This document shows, piece by piece, positions 1-5,202 of a stretch of DNA of 10,959 bases. The translations under genes and the position numbers were made by a program. Each line of letters opens with the position of its first letter. Position 1 is the stretch's first letter. This stretch comes from Bacteroidota bacterium (GTDB taxonomy: Bacteria > Bacteroidota > Bacteroidia > Flavobacteriales > Flavobacteriaceae), in contig JAEWLN010000064.1 of assembly GCA_023457535.1 (NCBI GenBank), positions 1 through 10,959 on the forward strand, given 5' to 3'. Below the pieces are notes generated by a model. The model was not told the origin of the DNA, did not search any database, and worked only from the letters and a program-made list of their open reading frames with translations.

Positions 1-55
1 AGATACAATATTGATTTATTTTTAGGAACTATTTAACGCCGAATTCAGAAAATAA

Positions 56-442
56 ATGAGAGTCGATAAATACCTTTGGTGCGTTCGCTACTACAAAACG
101 CGGAACATGGTCACCGAGGCGTGCAAAAAGAACCAGATCAGCGTCAACGGACATGTCGCCAAGCCGTCCAAAGAGGTATTTCCGGGCGACACGGTCGGGT
201 TTCGAAAAGACCAGATCACCCATACACTGGAAGTGCTGGATTTGCCGCCCAACCGCGTCGGGGCCAAGCTGGTCGACATTTACCGCAAGGACACCACGCC
301 GCCGGAGGCTTTCGCACATCTGGAAATGCTCAAACTATCCAAGGAACACTACCGGAAAACCGGCGACGGCCGACCGACCAAAAAAGACCGGCGCGACCTT
401 GAAGATTACGGCCTCGGAAATGATTTTAGCGACCAGGACTAA
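56..442 (+). CDS. RNA-binding S4 domain protein, Hsp15-like
   Basis: The 128-residue product starts directly with an S4 fold (about residues 1-60; MRVDKYLW, then an ISVNG turn near 28-32 and a PGD turn near 43-45). It ends in a basic tail with GDGRPTKKDRRDL at 103-115, which is typical of the Hsp15/HslR family (E. coli HslR has about 133 residues). Known members bind RNA; E. coli Hsp15 binds free 50S subunits carrying nascent chains and helps recycle stalled ribosomes. That role here is inferred from family. The ATG at 56 is preceded by an A-rich stretch with no clear Shine-Dalgarno, as usual in Bacteroidota. The phosphoribosyltransferase gene begins 28 nt downstream, so co-transcription is likely. 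I saw no convincing promoter in the 55 bases before it; the promoter may lie outside the window. Confidence 0.93.
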   Translation: MRVDKYLWCVRYYKTRNMVTEACKKNQISVNGHVAKPSKEVFPGDTVGFRKDQITHTLEVLDLPPNRVGAKLVDIYRKDTTPPEAFAHLEMLKLSKEHYRKTGDGRPTKKDRRDLEDYGLGNDFSDQD

Positions 443-470
443 CGGTCCGTTAACCCACAACTTTGCAACA

Positions 471-968
471 ATGACCCACAACACCATTTTGACGCACGAC
501 CAGATCCAGCACAAAATCCGTCGCATCGCCTACCAGATTTACGAAACTTTTGTCGACGAACAAACCGTGGTCATAGCAGGAATTGCCGGAAATGGCTATA
601 CGTTTGCCCGGAAATTGTCGGCCATGCTCGCGCAGATATCGGATATGAATGTGCAATTGTGCGAAGTCCGGATCACCAAATTGCAGCCCGCAGCGCCCAT
701 CACCACTTCGCTGGCGCCGGAAGATTACGCCCATAAAGGTTTGGTGCTCGTAGATGACGTACTCAATTCAGGCACGACGCTGATTTACGGCGTACGGCAT
801 TTTCTCGACGTGCCGCTGACCAAATTCAAAACTGCCGTACTCGTGGACAGAAACCACAAGAAATATCCCGTCAAAGCTGACTTTAAAGGAATTTCGCTGA
901 GCACTTCGCTGCAGGAACACGTACAGGTGGCCTTTGACGAAAATGGCGACAGCGCGTACTTAGAGTAA
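471..968 (+). CDS. PyrR-like phosphoribosyltransferase family protein
   Basis: The product has 165 residues with a type I phosphoribosyltransferase fold. The PRPP-binding loop is VLVDDVLNSGTT (residues 92-103), with the two acidic residues D95 and D96. The C-terminal part (TAVLVDRNHKKYPVKADF at 121-138, then an S-T-S turn near 143-146) closely resembles PyrR, the bifunctional pyrimidine operon attenuator/uracil phosphoribosyltransferase. The usual PyrR loop DDVLYTGRT is changed to DDVLNSGTT, so substrate and regulatory role may differ. No pyrimidine genes are nearby, and I do not assign the pyrR symbol. The reading frame is open upstream into the S4 gene, but the ATG at 471 gives a family-length protein and avoids a large overlap. 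The 3' end overlaps the convergent shikimate kinase gene by 9 bp. Confidence 0.88.
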   Translation: MTHNTILTHDQIQHKIRRIAYQIYETFVDEQTVVIAGIAGNGYTFARKLSAMLAQISDMNVQLCEVRITKLQPAAPITTSLAPEDYAHKGLVLVDDVLNSGTTLIYGVRHFLDVPLTKFKTAVLVDRNHKKYPVKADFKGISLSTSLQEHVQVAFDENGDSAYLE

Positions 969-1475
969 TGCTGCAATTTCGCGTGCGGTTTCGTTCGGGG
1001 ACCTGCCGTCGGTTTGGACCGTGTGCGTGGCCTGATTGTAATAATAGCTGCGCTCGAACAAACTTTTGGCGATAAATTCTTTCATTTGGCCGTCGTCCAT
1101 TTGGGCGATCAACGGGCGGTGCGCTTTTTCCGATGACAGCCGATGGTGCAACTGGTCAATGGACGTTTTGAGGTAAACCGATGCGATGCCGTCGCCGTTG
1201 AGCCACCGATGGTTGTTCGCATAACAAGGCGTACCGCCGCCCAGGGCCAATATAAATGAATCGTTGGTTTGCATCAGTTGCGCAAGCAAATCGTGTTCGC
1301 GTTTGCGAAAGCGTATTTCGCCTTCGTTTTGAAAGATTTCTGTGACCGATTGGCCCGCCTGCGCTTCAATCCGGGCGTCCAGGTCGATCATCGGCAAGCC
1401 TGTTTCGAGTGACAATGCCTTTGCCGTTTGGGTCTTTCCCGATCCCATGTACCCAAGCAGAATGATTTTCGCCAT
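960..1475 (-). CDS. aroK: Shikimate kinase
   Basis: The 171-residue product phosphorylates shikimate at the 3-hydroxyl with ATP, the fifth step of the shikimate pathway to chorismate and aromatic amino acids; it is cytoplasmic. Visible motifs are the Walker A loop GYMGSGKT (8-15), the shikimate/Mg-binding DLD with D31 and D33, FRKRE with R57 (shikimate-binding arginine), GGGTP (79-83), the lid motif RPL (120-122) and R142 near the C terminus. Length matches the family and all expected catalytic residues are present. The gene is divergent from the tRNA cluster and convergent with the PyrR-like gene, sharing its last 9 bp. A possible -7 element lies upstream at 1524-1531. The symbol aroK is used for the monofunctional enzyme. 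Confidence 0.97.
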   Translation of the reverse strand: MAKIILLGYMGSGKTQTAKALSLETGLPMIDLDARIEAQAGQSVTEIFQNEGEIRFRKREHDLLAQLMQTNDSFILALGGGTPCYANNHRWLNGDGIASVYLKTSIDQLHHRLSSEKAHRPLIAQMDDGQMKEFIAKSLFERSYYYNQATHTVQTDGRSPNETAREIAALL

Positions 1476-1523
1476 AATAAACCCTTATATTTTAAGGCGT
1501 TAACGGATAATTGCAAAAAAAGG

Positions 1524-1531
1524 CAAATTTA
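1524..1531 (-). promoter_or_regulatory. Candidate -7 promoter element for shikimate kinase
   Basis: Read on the minus strand this is TAAATTTG, an exact match to the Bacteroidota -7 consensus TAnnTTTG. It lies 48 bp upstream of the shikimate kinase ATG. I found no TTTG at the expected -33 distance, so this is a half-supported promoter. It lies just outside the divergent tRNA promoter, whose -33 begins at 1544. Confidence 0.4.
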
Positions 1532-1543
1532 AACCAAAATAGG

Positions 1544-1575
1544 TTTGAAAAATAAATTATAACCTCTTATATTTG
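1544..1575 (+). promoter_or_regulatory. Bacteroidota-type promoter of the tRNA cluster
   Basis: A TTTG at 1544-1547 (-33 element) is separated by 20 nt from TATATTTG at 1568-1575 (-7 element). Both motifs and the spacing fit the primary sigma factor promoter of Bacteroidota. The first tRNA-Lys begins 37 nt after the -7 element, leaving a short 5' leader to be processed off. This is the best promoter in the window. Confidence 0.75.
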
Positions 1576-1612
1576 CACCCGCAATTAAGCCGCAAGGCAG
1601 ATTGAAGAAATT

Positions 1613-1685
1613 GACTCGATAGCTCAGTTGGTAGAGCACAACACTTTTAATGTTGGGGTCCTGGGTTCGAGCCCCAGTCGGGTCA
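1613..1685 (+). tRNA. tRNA-Lys(TTT), copy 1
   Basis: The 73-nt gene folds as a complete cloverleaf. The acceptor GACTCGA pairs with TCGGGTC (one T-G wobble). The D stem is GCTC/GAGC, the anticodon stem CAACA/TGTTG has loop CTTTTAA (anticodon TTT), and the T stem CTGGG/CCCAG has loop TTCGAGC. The discriminator is A and CCA is not encoded, so it must be added after transcription. It is the first gene of the three-tRNA unit and identical to the copy at 1711. Confidence 0.97.
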
Positions 1686-1710
1686 CTAATTTCTCCTTTC
1701 TTAATGCAAC

Positions 1711-1783
1711 GACTCGATAGCTCAGTTGGTAGAGCACAACACTTTTAATGTTGGGGTCCTGGGTTCGAGCCCCAGTCGGGTCA
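1711..1783 (+). tRNA. tRNA-Lys(TTT), copy 2
   Basis: This is an exact second copy of the 73-nt tRNA-Lys, with the same stems, TTT anticodon, A discriminator and no encoded CCA. A 25-nt spacer separates it from copy 1. Identity stops one base after the tRNA and does not extend upstream, so the duplication is confined to the functional gene. Both copies probably come from one precursor transcript. Confidence 0.97.
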
Positions 1784-1814
1784 CGAAAAGTCGAAAGACG
1801 GTTCTTTTTTTAAC

Positions 1815-1896
1815 GGCGATGTGGAGAAACTGGTAGACTCGCCATCTTGAGGGGGTGGTGCTGCAAGGCGTATGGGTTCGAATCCCATCATCGTCA
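1815..1896 (+). tRNA. tRNA-Leu(GAG)
   Basis: This is an 82-nt class II tRNA. The acceptor GGCGATG pairs with CATCGTC (one G-T wobble). The D arm is GAG/CTC, the anticodon stem CCATC/GGTGG has loop TTGAGGG (anticodon GAG, reading CUU/CUC), and a long variable arm follows. The T stem ATGGG/CCCAT has loop TTCGAAT, and the discriminator is A. The long variable arm and A73 fit leucine identity. CCA is not encoded. It is the last gene of the tRNA unit, followed 14 nt later by the terminator hairpin. Confidence 0.95.
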
Positions 1897-1910
1897 CAAC
1901 CATTGAAAAC

Positions 1911-1952
1911 AACCCAAAAATGCGAAATTTGCTCGACATTTTTGGGTTTTTT
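1911..1952 (+). terminator. Intrinsic terminator of the tRNA unit
   Basis: The arms AACCCAAAAATG (1911-1922) and CATTTTTGGGTT (1937-1948) are perfect 12-bp inverted repeats. The stem can extend by a CGA/TCG inner helix after a single bulged A. A T-rich tract follows directly (1949-1958, broken by one A). The A-rich left arm means it could also work on the minus strand, but no minus-strand gene ends here. Confidence 0.85.
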
Positions 1953-2003
1953 ATTTTCGTGCCGGAGCAATGTACCCATACTTAACATTCACGGTTCAGG
2001 TTC

Positions 2004-2052
2004 CGACGCTTCTCGTTCGACATTCGACATTCAACACCGGACATCCGACAGC
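2004..2052. repeat. Degenerate 7-bp tandem repeat (CGACATT-like)
   Basis: Seven consecutive heptads keep phase from 2004 to 2052. Units at 2018-2024 and 2025-2031 are exact CGACATT. The flanking units (2004-2010 and the three after 2031) keep parts of the CGACA pattern with substitutions; the unit at 2011-2017 is the weakest match. The array lies between the tRNA terminator and the acetyltransferase gene. I see no stem-loop or coding role for it. Confidence 0.5.
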
Positions 2053-2095
2053 GTACTAACCAAATTTTCGTACCTTCGGAAACAACCCACACGCG

Positions 2096-2557
2096 ATGAG
2101 ATTACGCCTGGCCCAACCTACTGACTTGCCTCAAATGCAGCAATTGTACGTCGATACGATCAAATCGGTATGTACGCAGGATTACAACAGCGCGCAAATT
2201 GCGGTCTGGACCGCCACGGCCGCCAACACCCCAAGGTGGATCAAGGTCCTTGAGAACCAGCTGGTGATCATCGCTGAAAAAAACCGCCAAATGGTGGGCT
2301 ACGGCACACTCGACAAAGGCAATTACATCGATTTTTTTTACATCCACAAAGATTTCCAGCGCCGCGGCATCGCCCGTAAGATATTGTCGCAAATTGAAAC
2401 CCACGCACGTCGCACGGGCAACACCCACCTCACCTCGGACGTCAGTATTACTGCAAAACCCTTTTTCGAAAAAAACGGATTCGAAGTGGTGTGCGAGCAA
2501 AAAAACGTGCGTCATGGCGTGGAGCTGATCAATTTCAAGATGCACAAAATGCTCTGA
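2096..2557 (+). CDS. GNAT-family N-acetyltransferase, YafP-like
   Basis: The 153-residue product is a single GNAT domain that transfers an acetyl group from acetyl-CoA to an unknown acceptor. The acetyl-CoA loop is FQRRGIA (87-93) after strand FFYIHKD (80-86). The segment SITAKPFFEKNGFE (117-130) and the following NVRHG...NFKMH pattern closely resemble E. coli YafP as I remember that sequence. In E. coli, yafP lies in the SOS-induced dinB operon and affects sensitivity to nitroaromatic DNA-damaging agents; extending that role here is inference. The ATG at 2096 gives the full N-terminal strand RLRLAQPTD typical of the family. A TACCTTCG at 2071-2078 resembles a weak -7 element. The gene converges on the LigD gene with a 16-nt gap and no visible terminator. 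Confidence 0.92.
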   Translation: MRLRLAQPTDLPQMQQLYVDTIKSVCTQDYNSAQIAVWTATAANTPRWIKVLENQLVIIAEKNRQMVGYGTLDKGNYIDFFYIHKDFQRRGIARKILSQIETHARRTGNTHLTSDVSITAKPFFEKNGFEVVCEQKNVRHGVELINFKMHKML

Positions 2558-2573
2558 ACCAAAATGTTTTCGG

Positions 2574-4607
2574 TCAAAAAAACAGTCGTTGCGCTTGTGC
2601 GAGCGCCTTTTCCATATCGATGCCCGGCCCAAGCGTCGCAGCAAACAGATCGCCTTCAGACCGCGCACGCGCCACAGCGTTGCGGATCGTAAAATCCTTC
2701 ATCTGGAGTCCCTTTTTGACCTCGTCCCAATGCAGCGGCATCGAAACGGTCGCACCCGGTTTGGGACGGAGCGAATACGGCGCCGATATGGTCGCGCCCG
2801 GCCGGTTTTGCAAAAAGTCCAGGTACATCTTGCCGCCGCGGTTTTTGATCTGCCTTTCGATGCTCGTAAATCCGGGCAACTGGCGGTGTACGACCGATAC
2901 GATAAGCTTGGCGAACATTTGCGACTGGTCATAATCGTACCGTGCGCCGAGCGGAATATAAATATGGATGCCCGTTGACCCCGATGTTTTGACATAACCC
3001 GGCACGCCGATCGCATCGAGAATTTTTTTGACCTCCTGCGCCACCTCGATCACCTGGCCAAATGTATTTTTATCCGGATCCAGATCGATTACACAATAAT
3101 CCGGATGATCGGGCTTTTTGACCGTACTGAACCACGGATTCATTTCGATGCACCCTAGCGAAGCCATCCACATCAGCGTGTCGGTTTTGTCCCCTACGAG
3201 AAATTCCTTATCCTCCCCGTCGCTGGTCGTGTACGGAAACGTTTTGGCCCAGTCCGGCGCCTTGCCCTTAACGTCCTTTTGGTAAAAACTCATGCCGTCA
3301 ATCCCGTTCGGAAAGCGGTTCAGCGACAACGGCCGGTTTTTGAGATACGGCAAAATAAATTCGGCCATCTGGTAATAATAATTGAACACATCGCGCTTGG
3401 TGTAACCTTCGCCGGGCCAGTACACCTTGCTCAAATTGGAGAATTTGAGGCTGTGCCCGTTGATTTTCTTGACCTGCGTCTGCTCGGTAGGATTGAGCAG
3501 TGTTTGCGGCTGGGTGGATGTCGGGGCAGACACCAGTGGTTGGCCAGTGGCGCTTACCACAGCACGCGCGTCACCTGGAATCTCGCGTACCACGGCGCGT
3601 GCTGGTTTGTCTGCGCGCATGCCTACAAATGACGGATGCCGGAACACGCCGTCCGAGGTAATCTCTGTAAAACTGACCTCGCAAACCAGTTCGGGTTTGA
3701 GCCAGGTCGCCGTCGCTTTGGGCGGATTGGGCCTGAATCGCGAAGGCTTGTTGATATCGGGAAGCGAACTGAACGGATTTTTGGCCGTTTCCAGCCGACG
3801 GAACTGCTCCAGCATTTCCCGTTGCGCCTTTATCGAAAACCCCGTCCCTACTTTTCCTGCATAATCCAATTTCCCGTTTTCATAAACGCCCAGCAACAGC
3901 GAACTGAACGGCTTGCTGCTGCCTTCATTTTTCGTATAGCCGCCAATGACCACTTCCTGCCGCTGGTTTACTTTAATCTTGAGCCAGTCGCGCGACCGCG
4001 AATCGGGAAGGTACAAACTTGTCAATCGTTTGGCCATGATGCCTTCGAGACCCATTTTTTGTGCGGCCTCAAAAAATTCAAGCCCGCCGGTATCAAATAC
4101 CTGACTGAGCCTGATGTTGTCCGATTGCGGCAAGATGTTCTCAAGTAATGCCCGGCGCCCGGACAGCGGCAATTGCGTGAGGTCGCGCCCGTCATGCCAC
4201 AAAAGATCGAACGCATAAAACACGAGATGCCCGTCGGCTTCGCTGCGCCAGTTTTGCAATGCGCTGAAATCCGCTTTGCCATCGGCGTCGATCACGAGAA
4301 TTTCACCGTCGATCACCGCGCGGATATCCCATTGGCTCATGGTTTGGGCAATCGGGTAGAATTTTTCCGTAAAAGATTTGTCGTTGCGCGAGGTGAGTGA
4401 CACCTTTCCGGCATCGACCGAGGCCAGCGCGCGGTAACCGTCCCATTTCACTTCATAGCTCCAGCCCGGCTCGTCGAACGGTTCATTGACCAGCGTGGCC
4501 AGCATGGGTTTGATGTGGACAGGCATTTTGGCGCGGCGCCCTTTCGAAACAACGTGGTTTTTCGCCTTAGCTGCCTTTGCTGACGTGGTGCGCGTTTTGT
4601 TTTCCAT
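2574..4607 (-). CDS. ligD: ATP-dependent DNA ligase D (ligase + polymerase domains)
   Basis: The 677-residue product belongs to the LigD enzymes of bacterial non-homologous end joining, which fill in and seal double-strand breaks together with Ku. After a basic tail (1-27) comes the ATP-dependent ligase domain: nucleotidyl-acceptor K54 in KWDGYR (54-59), DGE (100-102), FYAFDLL (130-136), EGIMAKR (188-194) and DWLKIK (207-212). An OB-fold region runs to about 335 and includes RHPSFVGMRADK (323-334). A P/T/Q-rich linker spans about 350-380. The C-terminal primase-polymerase domain (about 386-660) keeps the metal ligands D508 and D510 (IDLDPD), SGSTGIH with H548, and D597 (YLDF). The 3'-phosphoesterase domain of many LigD proteins is absent, and the 208-nt upstream gap has no room for it. 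No ku gene is in the window. Confidence 0.95.
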   Translation of the reverse strand: MENKTRTTSAKAAKAKNHVVSKGRRAKMPVHIKPMLATLVNEPFDEPGWSYEVKWDGYRALASVDAGKVSLTSRNDKSFTEKFYPIAQTMSQWDIRAVIDGEILVIDADGKADFSALQNWRSEADGHLVFYAFDLLWHDGRDLTQLPLSGRRALLENILPQSDNIRLSQVFDTGGLEFFEAAQKMGLEGIMAKRLTSLYLPDSRSRDWLKIKVNQRQEVVIGGYTKNEGSSKPFSSLLLGVYENGKLDYAGKVGTGFSIKAQREMLEQFRRLETAKNPFSSLPDINKPSRFRPNPPKATATWLKPELVCEVSFTEITSDGVFRHPSFVGMRADKPARAVVREIPGDARAVVSATGQPLVSAPTSTQPQTLLNPTEQTQVKKINGHSLKFSNLSKVYWPGEGYTKRDVFNYYYQMAEFILPYLKNRPLSLNRFPNGIDGMSFYQKDVKGKAPDWAKTFPYTTSDGEDKEFLVGDKTDTLMWMASLGCIEMNPWFSTVKKPDHPDYCVIDLDPDKNTFGQVIEVAQEVKKILDAIGVPGYVKTSGSTGIHIYIPLGARYDYDQSQMFAKLIVSVVHRQLPGFTSIERQIKNRGGKMYLDFLQNRPGATISAPYSLRPKPGATVSMPLHWDEVKKGLQMKDFTIRNAVARARSEGDLFAATLGPGIDMEKALAQAQRLFF

Positions 4608-4626
4608 CGTTCAAAGTGTTGATTTT

Positions 4627-4634
4627 CAAAATTA
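4627..4634 (-). promoter_or_regulatory. Candidate -7 promoter element for ligD
   Basis: On the minus strand this reads TAATTTTG, matching TAnnTTTG, 19 bp before the ligD ATG. That would leave a very short 5' leader. No -33 motif is found at the usual spacing, so support is partial. Confidence 0.3.
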
Positions 4635-4749
4635 AGCCCCGGCGCCGCCAATTGATTATACGATTGCGCAAACCTGTTATACATTACCCCGGCTGTCATT
4701 GGTATAAAATTTCCGCCTAATTGTATAAGCGTGACCGTTGTGGGCCGTT

Positions 4750-4757
4750 TAGTTTTG
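4750..4757 (+). promoter_or_regulatory. Candidate -7 promoter element for the gene at 4816
   Basis: TAGTTTTG matches the Bacteroidota TAnnTTTG consensus and lies 58 bp before the ATG at 4816. The nearest usable upstream TTG (4721-4723) is 26 nt away, a few bases longer than the usual spacing. It is divergent from the ligD candidate element within the same 208-bp intergenic region. Confidence 0.4.
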
Positions 4758-4815
4758 TCTTGTGGCCGGGGCGCGATGCCATCGGTTTCACAACGCCACC
4801 TTAAATGCCTGAACG

Positions 4816-5202
4816 ATGGTTGAAATTGCGATCTGTTATCGGTTTAACCTCCAACTGAGCGGGGATGCACAACTTACCGTGCCCGAATTAGAGGATGTGC
4901 TCTATGAAGTCATCTGCCAATATCTGCCCGATGCGGAAATGGTAGGCGTGCGAAAATACGACGAAGAATATGCCCCCGATTTGTCTCCGTTCCCTGACGA
5001 GTCGAATGTGTTCATCGAATTCATTATCGAAACCGACGCTTCAGTGCTCAAGGCTTTTATTTCCGACGGCGACCCGATCGCAGACCACCTCATCCCGACT
5101 CTCACGCGCGACAATCTCTATCTGGACTACCAGTGGAATGACCATCACCGGCGTTGTTTTGTCATGCGCCTGCTCGATATTTCCGGTAAAATGGTCGTGT
5201 AG
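4816..5202 (+). CDS. Hypothetical acidic protein, unrecognised
   Basis: I do not recognise this 128-residue protein. It has no signal peptide, membrane segment, cysteine cluster or familiar catalytic motif. The predicted pattern is alternating strands and helices: strand near 2-10, helix near 24-37, strands near 65-72 and 102-106, and a final strand near 114-120. It is strongly acidic (about 24 D/E against about 9 K/R), which suggests a soluble cytoplasmic protein. The ATG at 4816 is the first in frame and lies below a candidate promoter at 4750. Upstream is the divergent ligD gene. Downstream the stop codon directly touches that of the convergent histidine kinase. The codon pattern looks like its neighbours, and the large unbroken frame between two real genes supports it being expressed. 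Confidence 0.72.
   Translation: MVEIAICYRFNLQLSGDAQLTVPELEDVLYEVICQYLPDAEMVGVRKYDEEYAPDLSPFPDESNVFIEFIIETDASVLKAFISDGDPIADHLIPTLTRDNLYLDYQWNDHHRRCFVMRLLDISGKMVV

Noticed and set aside
153..470. Upstream extension of the PyrR-like gene into the S4 gene.
   Set aside because: The extension is an alternative frame of the S4 coding sequence; its residues have no family match, and the ATG at 471 gives the normal length.
1794..1811. A 5-bp A/T-rich hairpin with a T run between tRNA-Lys copy 2 and tRNA-Leu, resembling a weak terminator.
   Set aside because: The stem is too short and A/T-rich to be convincing, and the strong terminator after tRNA-Leu suggests transcription continues through it.
1722..1988. 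An 88-codon minus-strand frame across the second tRNA-Lys and tRNA-Leu.
   Set aside because: It is the antisense translation of tRNA genes, which yields the well-known spurious 'RLGLEPRTPTLKVLCSTN'-type proteins in databases. It also crosses the terminator.
3636..4148. Long plus-strand frames opposite ligD.
   Set aside because: They lie inside the conserved ligase domain coding region and show no protein motifs.
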